Positions 1-6,862 of a DNA stretch of 14,582 nt are shown piece by piece. The DNA is from JBBQVO01 sp038211505 (lineage in GTDB: Bacteria > Chloroflexota > Dehalococcoidia > DSTF01 > JACRBR01). The notes under the pieces were generated by a model. It saw only the letters and a program-made list of their open reading frames with translations. It ran no database searches and was not told the DNA's origin. Location: NCBI GenBank assembly GCA_038211505.1, contig JBBQVO010000073.1, forward strand, positions 1-14,582, read 5' to 3'. Each line of letters begins with the position of its first letter. Position 1 is the first letter of the stretch. The position numbers and the translations under genes are program-made.

Positions 1-837
1 GCGGTGACGGCGGGGCCGGGGCTGGCGGGGGCGCTGCTCGTCGGCGTCAACACGGCGAAGGCGCTGGCCTACGGGCACGGACGTCCGCTGCTCGGCGTCA
101 ATCACCTCGAGGCTCATCTCTACGCCAACTGGCTCGAAGTCGACGGCCGGGAGTATCGCGTGCCGGAGCTGCCGGCGCTCGGACTGATCGTCTCGGGCGG
201 GCACACAGACCTGATCCTGATGACTGATCACGGCCGCTACCGGCGTCTCGGCCGGACGCGCGACGACGCGGCCGGCGAGGCCTTCGACAAAGTCGGACGG
301 CTGCTCGGCCTCGGCTTTCCCGGCGGGCCGGCGATCGAGCGCACGGCGCGCGGCGCGCCGAAGCCGCGGCTGCGCTTGCCGCGCGCCTGGCTCAAGGGTA
401 GCGACGACTTCTCCTTCAGTGGCCTGAAGACGGCAGTCCTGCACACGGTGCGCCCCGAAGGCGCCGGAGCAGCTTCGCGCGGCGGTGCCGAAGGCGCCGA
501 GGCGGCATCGCGCGGCAGTGGCGAGGGCGATGCAACACCGGTGCCGGAGATCGCATCGGCGTTCCAGACGTCGGTGATCGATGTGCTGACGAAGAAGACG
601 GTGACGGCGGCGCTGCGCGAGGGTGCGCGCTCGGTGCTGCTATCGGGTGGCGTGGCGGCGAACGGGGCGCTGCGCGATCTGCTGATCGCGCGGTCGCCAC
701 TGCCGGTGCACGCGCCGCCGCCGGTGCTCTGCACCGATAATGGCGCGATGATCGCCGCGTGCGCGCACTACCGATTCGACGCACTGGCGGCGGGATGGGA
801 TCTCGATCCGCAGCCGGGGATGCGGTTTGCGTCGTAG
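1..837 (+). CDS. tsaD: tRNA N6-threonylcarbamoyladenosine transferase TsaD, 5'-truncated
   Basis: TsaD, with TsaB and TsaE, transfers the threonylcarbamoyl group from TC-AMP to A37 of ANN-decoding tRNAs in the cytoplasm. The reading frame is open from base 1 and begins in the conserved AVTAGPGLAGALLVG stretch, so roughly 75 N-terminal residues lie outside the window; the GTG at 4 is not the true start. Visible family motifs are the metal-binding HLEAH (bases 103-117), VSGGHTDL, GEAFDKVGRLLGLGFPGGP, FSFSGLKTAV, SGGVAANGALR and the C-terminal CTDNGAMIA. Between the GLKTAV and ASAFQ motifs lies an Ala/Gly/Glu-rich insertion holding an imperfect 11-residue tandem repeat (EGAGAASRGGA, then EGAEAASRGSG; bases 457-522), unusual for this enzyme. 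The family assignment is secure. The downstream neighbour is convergent, so no operon partner is visible here. Confidence 0.96.
   Translation, partial: AVTAGPGLAGALLVGVNTAKALAYGHGRPLLGVNHLEAHLYANWLEVDGREYRVPELPALGLIVSGGHTDLILMTDHGRYRRLGRTRDDAAGEAFDKVGRLLGLGFPGGPAIERTARGAPKPRLRLPRAWLKGSDDFSFSGLKTAVLHTVRPEGAGAASRGGAEGAEAASRGSGEGDATPVPEIASAFQTSVIDVLTKKTVTAALREGARSVLLSGGVAANGALRDLLIARSPLPVHAPPPVLCTDNGAMIAACAHYRFDALAAGWDLDPQPGMRFAS
457..522 (+). repeat. 33-bp in-frame tandem repeat inside tsaD
   Basis: Two imperfect 33-bp units (457-489 and 490-522) encode EGAGAASRGGA and EGAEAASRGSG. The period is exactly 11 codons, so unit gain or loss would keep the frame. The repeat lies in an insertion between conserved TsaD motifs, most likely a surface loop. 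Confidence 0.8.
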
Positions 838-855
838 TTCTACGCCGCGCGTGGT

Positions 856-871
856 GAGCCCGCGCTACAGG
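856..871 (+). repeat. Dispersed repeat fragment (GCCCGCGCTACAGG)
   Basis: GCCCGCGCTACAGG recurs at 1061-1073 in the same orientation, where it forms one arm plus tail of a hairpin, and in related inverted form at 11432-11462. The copy here lacks the left hairpin arm, so it is a partial unit. Confidence 0.55.
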
Positions 872-927
872 CGAGACGTTTGGAATCCTCGATACGCTGA
901 GAAGCCGCGGTGATCGTCGGCCGGCGA

Positions 928-952
928 GGGCGCAGCGAGCGGCGCCCCTACG
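928..952 (+). repeat. Dispersed hairpin module GGGCGC...GCGCCCCTACG
   Basis: This 25-nt unit has GGGCGC and GCGCCC arms around an 8-nt loop, followed by CTACG. A second copy at 13131-13155 in the same orientation matches at 23 of 25 positions, and both differences lie in the loop. It is noncoding and sits in the tsaD/monooxygenase convergent space. Confidence 0.7.
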
Positions 953-975
953 GTGTGTGATTCCCGTCCGTCCGC

Positions 976-994
976 AACAGCCGGGACGGCTGTT
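976..994 (+). repeat. Perfect 7-bp inverted repeat with 5-nt loop
   Basis: AACAGCC, loop GGGAC, GGCTGTT. No T-tract follows, so an intrinsic terminator is not supported by the usual criteria, but the hairpin lies between two convergent genes where bidirectional termination would be expected. Confidence 0.5.
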
Positions 995-1047
995 CTACAT
1001 CGCTTCATCTCCCGGCACGCATCGTCGCACGCGATCGAGCACTGTGA

Positions 1048-1073
1048 CGGGCTTTGAAACGCCCGCGCTACAG
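1048..1073 (+). repeat. Dispersed hairpin module ending GCGCTACAGG
   Basis: CGGGC and GCCCG arms surround an 8-nt loop, followed by CGCTACAGG. A related copy in inverted orientation lies at 11432-11462, and a fragment at 856-871. With the 928-952 and 976-994 units it explains much of the gene-free space 838-1109; I see no ORF of merit there. Confidence 0.6.
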
Positions 1074-1109
1074 GTGTCACCAATTCGCAGCGCAGTGACG
1101 AACGTCGAG

Positions 1110-2747
1110 TCACGCCGTGAGCGTGAAGCCTTCGTAGTTGTTGGCGGCTACTTCTTCGCACTTCTGGGCGTAGGCGCCGACGCCGCCGACGTACGGCATG
1201 AAGACGCGCGGCTTGCCGGGGATGTTGGCGCCGATGTACCAGGAGTTCGCCTGCGGGAAGAGCGTGAAGTTCGCTACTTCGTTCACGTGATCGACCCAGG
1301 CATCCTGCGCGTCAACGGTCGCCTCGATCGACCGCATGCGGTGCGCGCGCATGTGCGCGATGCAGTCGGTGATCCAGACGACGTGCTGCTCGATCGAGAC
1401 GATCATGTTGCTGAGCACCGACGGGCTGCCGGGGCCGGTGATCGTGAAGAGGTTCGGGAATCCCGCCACCTGCAGGCCGAGATAGCTGCGCGGCCCCGCC
1501 GACCACTCGTCCTTGAGCATGCGGCCGGCGCGGCCGCGAATATCGACGCCGAGCAGCGCGCCCGTCATCGCGTCGAAGCCTGTCGCGAATACGAGACAGT
1601 CGAAGGCGTACTCGTGATCGGCGGTGCGCACGCCGGCCGGCGTGATCTCCTCGATCGGCGACGTCTTCACATCGACGAGCGAGACGTTGTCGCGGTTGAA
1701 CGTCTCGAAATAGTTGGTGTCGACGCAGAGGCGCTTCGTCGCGAACGGGTAGTCCCTCGGACAGAGCAGCTCGGCCGTCGCCGGATCCTTCACCGTCGCG
1801 CGGATCTTCGCGCGGACGAACTCGGCGGCGGTGTCGTTGGTCTCTTTGTTGATCGCCAGATCGGCGAAAGCGCCGCCGATCGCGAAGCCGCCCTGCCGCC
1901 AGCGCGACTCGAACTCTCGCACGCGCTCTTCGTGCGAGACATCGAGCGCTGATTGCTCGTTGGCCTCGCGCGAGACGACGCCGCCCGTCGACGCGCGGGC
2001 GAGGCGGCGGATCTCGGTGTAGCGTTCGGTCATCCGGCGTTCGTGGTCGGGGTCGATCGGGCCGTTGAAGGCGGGCACGCTGAAGTTCGCGGTGCGCTGG
2101 AAGACGGTGAGGTGCGCCGCCTGCGCCGCGATGATCGGGATCGACTGGATGGCCGACGATCCGGTGCCGATGATGCCGACGCGCTTGCCGGTGAAGTCGA
2201 CGCCTTCGTGCGGCCAGTAGCCGGTGTGATACCAATCGCCCGCGAAGGAATCGAGGCCGGCGAAATCGGGACGGCGCGGCGCCGAGAGGCAGCCGGTCGC
2301 CATGATGCAGTACGCCGCCGAGAGCTGCTCGCCGCTATCGGTCGCGATGCGCCAGCGCGCCGACGCCTCATCGAAGATCGCCGACGTGACGCGCGTCTCG
2401 AACTGAATGTCGGGTCGCAGATCGAAGCGATCGGCGAAGTGGTTGATGTAACGCAGGATCTCCGGCTGCGACGCGTAGCGCTCGGTCCACTTCCACTCGC
2501 GCGGCAGATCGTCGTCGAAGCCGTACTGATACTCGAGGCTCTCGATGTCGCAGCGCGCGCCGGGGTAGCGGTTCCAGTACCAGGTGCCGCCGACGCCGTC
2601 TGCCGCCTCGATCACGCGCGCCGAAAGACCGAGCCCGCGCAGCCGGTGCAGCATGTACAACCCGGCGAAGCCGGCGCCGACGATCACGGCGTCGAGCGTG
2701 ACGACTGCCGCCGGTTGCGATTCGGTAGAGGTCTGTGGTGCCGGCAT
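1110..2747 (-). CDS. Type I Baeyer-Villiger flavin monooxygenase
   Basis: The 545-residue product is an FAD- and NADPH-dependent type I Baeyer-Villiger monooxygenase of the cyclohexanone/phenylacetone monooxygenase class, which turn ketones into esters or lactones. Visible motifs are the FAD Rossmann GAGFAG (residues 24-29), GGTWYWNRYPGARCD (53-67), the diagnostic fingerprint FAGDWYHTGYWP (168-179, matching FxGxxxHxxxWP), the NADPH Rossmann GTGSSA (194-199) and a C-terminal ATGFDAMTG. Length is normal for the family. The ATG at 2747 is chosen because GGGAG lies 8 nt upstream; the frame stays open 105 codons further but that part is Arg/Ser-rich and unlike the family. It is convergent with tsaD and divergent from the secreted operon. 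No substrate can be read from the sequence, and no pathway partner is adjacent. Confidence 0.93.
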   Translation of the reverse strand: MPAPQTSTESQPAAVVTLDAVIVGAGFAGLYMLHRLRGLGLSARVIEAADGVGGTWYWNRYPGARCDIESLEYQYGFDDDLPREWKWTERYASQPEILRYINHFADRFDLRPDIQFETRVTSAIFDEASARWRIATDSGEQLSAAYCIMATGCLSAPRRPDFAGLDSFAGDWYHTGYWPHEGVDFTGKRVGIIGTGSSAIQSIPIIAAQAAHLTVFQRTANFSVPAFNGPIDPDHERRMTERYTEIRRLARASTGGVVSREANEQSALDVSHEERVREFESRWRQGGFAIGGAFADLAINKETNDTAAEFVRAKIRATVKDPATAELLCPRDYPFATKRLCVDTNYFETFNRDNVSLVDVKTSPIEEITPAGVRTADHEYAFDCLVFATGFDAMTGALLGVDIRGRAGRMLKDEWSAGPRSYLGLQVAGFPNLFTITGPGSPSVLSNMIVSIEQHVVWITDCIAHMRAHRMRSIEATVDAQDAWVDHVNEVANFTLFPQANSWYIGANIPGKPRVFMPYVGGVGAYAQKCEEVAANNYEGFTLTA

Positions 2748-2835
2748 GCCGCGTACTCCCGACGACAGCATAGTAGAACGCCGAACGCTCGCGCCCGATC
2801 CGCCGTCAGCCACCATCGTTGAACAATTTGGGGGC

Positions 2836-2866
2836 TTGACGTGCGGGGGGGGGGGGAAACTATGAT
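2836..2866 (+). promoter_or_regulatory. Sigma-70-like promoter with a 12-G run in its spacer
   Basis: A TTGACG -35 box (2836-2841) and TATGAT -10 box (2861-2866) each match the consensus at 5 of 6 positions. The 19-nt spacer contains 12 consecutive G (2845-2856). The expected start of transcription near 2873 leaves about 33 nt of leader before the ATG at 2906. The spacer is two bases longer than the 17-nt optimum, so loss or gain of G would change promoter strength. Boxes and run are seen directly; activity and phase variation are inference. Confidence 0.7.
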
Positions 2867-2905
2867 AGGCATCACCGATACCCGCCAGTAGCCGAGGTGT
2901 TCGAT

Positions 2906-3889
2906 ATGCGGCGCTTCCCCACCCTCGCAACCCGCCGCTGGACCCGACACGCGCTGCTGGCCGCCGCTGCTGTATCGCTGCCGCTGATCGCCGTCGCCGC
3001 TCGCTGCGGCCCCCCCGACCCGCAAGCGATCGTGCAGGCGACGGAGACAGCGGGCGCGGCAACGGTCATCGTAGACACGCAAACGGCCGTCGTCGCGACA
3101 CCGTCAAGCTCGCCTACCGTTCTGGTAACCGCGCAACCTACGGGAACAGGAATCGTCCCGGTTACGCCGACGCCGCCGGTAACACCGTTTCCGACTGTTC
3201 GTCCGTTTCCGACGGCGTCCTCGGACGCCGAGCCAATGGGTCTGGGAGGGACTATCTGGGTCGACGGGGTGCCGGCCGCCGGTACAGTCGTGGCGATGAT
3301 CAACGGCACGCAATGCGGGTCGGCTGTTTCAGCGGCGGTGCGTGCCCCTGACTCATCTTCGGGCGCGCCGTTCTTCGTGATGAGCATCGCGTCGGCGACG
3401 GAGCGTCCAGGCTGCGGCCTCCCAGGCGCTCCGGTACAGCTATCAATTGACGGTCGTCCGTTCGACGAGACCGTCGCCTGGGCGCCTGGCCTCCAGTCGC
3501 CGCGCGTATTCGTTGTTGGCGCTGGATTTGCGGAGTACTTCGGTCGGGTGGACTTTGGGTCGGCGCATCCTCCTGTGGTCAGCGTCTCGGCGTCTGTGAA
3601 TGGCAACGACTGCGGGCGCCTACTTTCCGGTGACTTCTCCCAGTTCGACGTCGGCCGCTGGTACTTCACGATCGTGGTCCAATCCGCAGCGGCGCTCGCC
3701 GGGTGTGGTGGCGTAGGCGACGATGTGACGCTGTACCTCGCTGTTGACGGCGCACCGGCCGCCGTCATCGGCGTGGTGAAATGGATCATGAGTCCACCTC
3801 CGGTGTCGCTCTCCGTGTTCGATCTATCGTCATCGTCGGTCACGCCGTCCGCAACTGGCGCTGCTGCCCCTGCTGGGCCAACGCCATGA
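2906..3889 (+). CDS. Secreted protein with Thr/Pro linker and two Cys-paired repeats
   Basis: The 327-residue product has an export signal (basic residues 1-15, then a hydrophobic segment ending near AVAA, residue 32), a Thr/Pro/Val-rich linker (about 60-105) and two homologous domains at about 113-195 and 211-295. Each repeat carries an (I/V)NGxxCG motif (Cys137, Cys236) and a later GCG motif (Cys170, Cys267), spaced 33 and 31 residues, suggesting one disulfide per beta-sandwich-like domain. Cys34 is preceded by Arg, so this does not fit a lipobox. ATG 2906 is preferred over GTG 2897 because GAGG lies 8 nt before it. The stop overlaps the start of the protease gene as ATGA, so the two are probably translationally coupled. 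Function unknown; the repeats resemble adhesive or structural modules of secreted multidomain proteins, by inference. Confidence 0.8.
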   Translation: MRRFPTLATRRWTRHALLAAAAVSLPLIAVAARCGPPDPQAIVQATETAGAATVIVDTQTAVVATPSSSPTVLVTAQPTGTGIVPVTPTPPVTPFPTVRPFPTASSDAEPMGLGGTIWVDGVPAAGTVVAMINGTQCGSAVSAAVRAPDSSSGAPFFVMSIASATERPGCGLPGAPVQLSIDGRPFDETVAWAPGLQSPRVFVVGAGFAEYFGRVDFGSAHPPVVSVSASVNGNDCGRLLSGDFSQFDVGRWYFTIVVQSAAALAGCGGVGDDVTLYLAVDGAPAAVIGVVKWIMSPPPVSLSVFDLSSSSVTPSATGAAAPAGPTP

Positions 3890-5544
3890 GGCTCTTTGGC
3901 GTTTTGGCGGCGTTCGCGGCGCTCCTGTGCGCGCTCTTGTTGGCGTTGGGTGGCGGAAGCCGACACGCGCCGTCCGCAGAAGCAAACCATGCTTGGACAC
4001 ATGGACAAGGGAGTGGGTTTGACGGCATCGGGAACGGGCTCGGCTGGGTTGAGTTGTACGTCAACGGCGCGAACACCACAAAGTACACGGAGGCGATCGA
4101 TGCCCTTGACGGGTGGAGAAACCTGCACTACGAAAGCCTATGGTGGTTCCAACACACATTGAATGCTGATGATGTCAACGGGTCGAGCGGCGGCGCGACC
4201 GTGATCGATCGAGGCGCTCCTTCTGTGACCACTTGGTACGATTACTACTTCCAAACCGTCACGTGCAGCGCGATTTTCGATCCGGCGTTTCAAAATAAGG
4301 GGGACGCGGACGACGCGTATGCAACGACAATAGTGACGGATCCGGACGGAGCGTGGCGCGGCACCGACGCCAGCGGATTCTGGCAACAAAGAACCGGTGT
4401 ACCATTTCACCATGCTACGGTTTGCCTCAATACGCATCACACGAACAATGCTGGAACGATCGCGCACGAGCTTGGGCATGTGCTGGGGTTAGACCACCCG
4501 GCCCCGGATCATCAACCTTGTGCTGATACCGGGCGGCGGACAATCATGGCGTACAACTATCTGCTCTGGCAGAGTCAGTGGCCGGCTTTGGCTGGCTATC
4601 CTCAGAACCCGACTGACGTTGACAAGCACGGTCCGTGGGTCTGCGACGGCGTCTCGGGCGGTGGTCTCGCATGGGTATATCCGCTAGGCGGCGAGAGTTT
4701 GGGTTACGGCACCTACACGCCAACACCGACGATAACTCCGACCCCGACCAGAACACCCACGCCGACGTGGACGCCGACGCCGACGAACACGCCGACGCCT
4801 ACGGCGACGCCCGTCGATATCGACGGCGATGGGTACTTGAACCCGCAGCAGCTGTTGCATCTCGGGCCTCGGAATACGCAAACGGCGTTCGACAACTGCC
4901 CGCTCAACTGGAACCAGGATCAGCTGAACACCGACGGCAACTTCATCGACCTGCACCCGTATGGCAAGACGATCGACGACCTGACGGCGGCGAACAGCGA
5001 CGCAATCGGCAACGCCTGCGACAACGACATCGATAACGACGGGCTGAGCAATGTCGTCGAACTCAGCGACGGTCCCGGCGGCGCCAACCACGCCAACTGT
5101 CCGGGCGCAACCGGCAACACGAACCTGCTGCTCGCCGATACCGACGGCGACGGCGTGCTCGACGGCGCGGAGTGCGCGATGGGCACGGATCCCCTGAACG
5201 CGGCATCGAATCCGAGTCAGTTCGACTGCGCGGCGCATCTCGGCGTTTCGATCACGACGGACACAGACGGTGATCACGTGCGCGACGCGATCGAGTACTG
5301 CGGCTACAACACGAGCACGACATCGGCCAACTCTGACGGCGACGGCTGCGGCGACGCGCGTGAGATCGCCTCGATCGATGGCAACCAGACGGTCAATTCG
5401 ACCGATCTCCAGCAGGTCGCGACGGCGTTCGGGCCATCGACGTCTTCAGCCTACATACTCGATTTCGACATGGACAAGAACGGCGACATCAACTCGTCCG
5501 ACCTGCAATTCGTCGCCGCCCAGTTCGCCGCCTGTGCTCCATAG
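3886..5544 (+). CDS. Secreted metzincin metalloprotease with Ca-binding repeats and dockerin-like C-terminus
   Basis: The 552-residue product begins with a signal peptide (cleavage plausible after SAEA, residue 33). The catalytic domain carries HELGHVLGLDH (194-204), the HExxHxxGxxH zinc site, and a Met-turn at IMAY (Met221), so it is a matrixin-like metzincin. Residues 276-309 form a TPTPT linker. Then follow acidic thrombospondin-3-like calcium-binding motifs (DIDGDGYLN at 311-319, DNDIDNDGLSN, DTDGDGVLDGAE, DTDGDHVRDAIE) and a C-terminal dockerin-like pair of loops: a degenerate one at 496-507 and a good one, DMDKNGDINSSD, at 528-539. The ATG overlaps the previous stop (ATGA), so it is the distal gene of a two-gene secreted operon. 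No cohesin gene is in the window, so the dockerin-like end may only bind calcium or an intramolecular partner. Substrate unknown. Confidence 0.9.
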   Translation: MRLFGVLAAFAALLCALLLALGGGSRHAPSAEANHAWTHGQGSGFDGIGNGLGWVELYVNGANTTKYTEAIDALDGWRNLHYESLWWFQHTLNADDVNGSSGGATVIDRGAPSVTTWYDYYFQTVTCSAIFDPAFQNKGDADDAYATTIVTDPDGAWRGTDASGFWQQRTGVPFHHATVCLNTHHTNNAGTIAHELGHVLGLDHPAPDHQPCADTGRRTIMAYNYLLWQSQWPALAGYPQNPTDVDKHGPWVCDGVSGGGLAWVYPLGGESLGYGTYTPTPTITPTPTRTPTPTWTPTPTNTPTPTATPVDIDGDGYLNPQQLLHLGPRNTQTAFDNCPLNWNQDQLNTDGNFIDLHPYGKTIDDLTAANSDAIGNACDNDIDNDGLSNVVELSDGPGGANHANCPGATGNTNLLLADTDGDGVLDGAECAMGTDPLNAASNPSQFDCAAHLGVSITTDTDGDHVRDAIEYCGYNTSTTSANSDGDGCGDAREIASIDGNQTVNSTDLQQVATAFGPSTSSAYILDFDMDKNGDINSSDLQFVAAQFAACAP

Positions 5545-5556
5545 GAGCGCGGCGCG

Positions 5557-5625
5557 TCATCGCTCGTCGATCAGCGGCTGCAGGCGGGCGCTGCGGGCGG
5601 CGGCGGCGGTCATGTGGCGGATGCG
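5557..5625 (-). pseudogene. Orphan copy of the 3' end of an SDR gene
   Basis: Bases 5564-5625 match 6870-6931, the 3' end of the downstream SDR gene, at 59 of 62 positions. Read on the minus strand it still encodes RIRHMTAAAARSARLQPLID-ER and a stop (TGA at 5557-5559), compared with RIRHFTAAAARRARLQPLID-ER in the SDR gene. No SDR body precedes it: upstream sequence is cyclase coding in another frame. The copy overlaps the last 16 bases of the cyclase gene and supplies its stop codon. It is best read as a remnant of a lost or recombined SDR paralogue. Confidence 0.75.
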
Positions 5626-6740
5626 AGTGCGGCGGCGTCTTCTTCGATGATGCTCAGCAGCGCGGCGCGGCCTCGTTCCTGAAATCGGTAGATGAGGGGA
5701 CGGGCGGCGCGCAGCGCCAGGAGCGCGACTCTTCCGCGCTCGGTGATCCGGAAACGCACGACGACGTTTGTTCCGTGTTCGCCGGCGGGCGAGAGCTCGA
5801 CGGTTTCGATCGCCGGTCGTTGCAGCATGAACGCGCCCGCCCACGGCGTCACCGTTCTCGATGTGAAGTAGGCGAATGGACGCCAGTCCACGAACTCGCG
5901 ATAAGCGACGCCTTTCGGCGAATGACTGCAGTGCGATGTCGCACCGACGCCGCTCCGCCCCTGCGCATTCGGCGCAGCTTTGTCCGGATCGCTGCCGAAT
6001 TGGCGACAGGCCCAGCGCAAGCGCTCGATCGGGTCGACGATGTATTGCCAGGCGGCCGCGGGTGGGACGGGAACATCGAACGCGAACTCCAGGTCGGCGT
6101 CTTCGCCCGAAATGTAGACGCGCCGCGACGCTCGCATCGCTGCCAGCGCCGGATCGAGATCGTGGACGCCGCCGTGCGTTTCGCCGAACGACTCGTACGC
6201 CTCGCCGTGGCCCGGCAGGTTGAGCGACGGCGGCATGTGGCGGAGGGCGCTGTCCGTGAAGAATGCATACGCTGGCGGGCCGCCGCGATCGCTGATCGTG
6301 TTCTTCAGCAGGCGATGGACGAGGATGACGTCCGATCCGGCGAGATCTTCGCGGCCGCGGTCGCGCTCAACGACGTACGTGCCGAAGTGCGTGACGAACT
6401 TAAGCCCGAGCGCTCCGATCGCGCCACAGGCGTTGCAACGGCAGGTCGTCGCGCGCGTCATATCGGACAGACGGTTGGAGAAGTCGAAGTAGCACGCTTC
6501 GATCAGCTCGATCAGGCGCTCGCCGTCGCGGAACGTCGCTTCATCGGCATAGCAGAAGACGGCGTCGCCTTCGAGCTTCACGAATCGCATCGGCGGCGCC
6601 AGACGATCGCGGATCAGGGTTGTCAGCTCGTGAATGATCTCGTGCGCGTGCTCAAGCTCGGTGCTGGTAAGAAACGCCGTGTAGCCGGAGATGTCAGCGA
6701 GAAGCAGATATCCCTGTCGGGTACGGAGATCATCGCTCAT
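5610..6740 (-). CDS. DUF2652-type nucleotidyl-cyclase-like protein with C-terminal SRPBCC domain
   Basis: The 376-residue product starts with a class III cyclase-like half: GYLLLADISGYTAFL (10-24, with Asp16 where a metal-binding Asp sits in such cyclases), KLEGDAVF (55-62, Asp59) and a Cys cluster CRCNAC (100-105), followed by GSDVILVHRLLKN (135-147). This arrangement is what I know from DUF2652 proteins. Residues about 205-345 look like an SRPBCC (START-like) ligand pocket, including GVGATSHCSH. Whether it makes a cyclic nucleotide is not evident; a ligand-sensing or non-catalytic role is possible. ATG 6740 is used with AGG shortly upstream; a GTG at 6755 in frame is an alternative. It lies downstream of the SDR gene on the same strand with 122 nt between. 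Its last five codons lie in a duplicated SDR-tail segment, so its native C-terminus may have been altered. Confidence 0.82.
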   Translation of the reverse strand: MSDDLRTRQGYLLLADISGYTAFLTSTELEHAHEIIHELTTLIRDRLAPPMRFVKLEGDAVFCYADEATFRDGERLIELIEACYFDFSNRLSDMTRATTCRCNACGAIGALGLKFVTHFGTYVVERDRGREDLAGSDVILVHRLLKNTISDRGGPPAYAFFTDSALRHMPPSLNLPGHGEAYESFGETHGGVHDLDPALAAMRASRRVYISGEDADLEFAFDVPVPPAAAWQYIVDPIERLRWACRQFGSDPDKAAPNAQGRSGVGATSHCSHSPKGVAYREFVDWRPFAYFTSRTVTPWAGAFMLQRPAIETVELSPAGEHGTNVVVRFRITERGRVALLALRAARPLIYRFQERGRAALLSIIEEDAAALASAT

Positions 6741-6803
6741 GTTGCCTGGCTTCACTCTCCAACCCGATCGTCATAACGGCGTTATCAAGTTGAGGGACGA
6801 ACA

Positions 6804-6831
6804 GGTCGTCGGTCAACAGTCAGTCGTCGTC
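6804..6831 (+). repeat. Degenerate heptad-like array between SDR and cyclase genes
   Basis: GGTCGTC, GGTCAAC, AGTCAGT, CGTCGTC follow one another with a 7-nt period. It is much less regular than the arrays further right, so its membership of that family is tentative. Confidence 0.35.
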
Positions 6832-6862
6832 CGTAGCTGCGAGGCGAGGCGTCACGACGGCG

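Noticed and set aside
976..1065. Intrinsic terminators in the tsaD/monooxygenase space
   Set aside because: Hairpins are present but none is followed by a T-tract on either strand; listed as repeats instead.
957..1952. A 331-codon plus-strand open frame
   Set aside because: Antisense to the monooxygenase gene, which has all diagnostic motifs; the frame is a high-GC composition shadow that starts in a dispersed repeat.
2748..3062. N-terminal extension of the monooxygenase to 650 residues
   Set aside because: The extra 105 residues are Arg/Ser/Pro-rich, cross the poly-G promoter of the opposite strand, and are unlike the family; ATG 2747 has a good GGGAG ribosome binding site.
2872..4128. A 418-codon minus-strand open frame
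   Set aside because: Antisense to the two secreted genes, which have a promoter, ribosome binding site, signal peptides and repeat or zinc motifs; the minus frame shows no recognisable domain.
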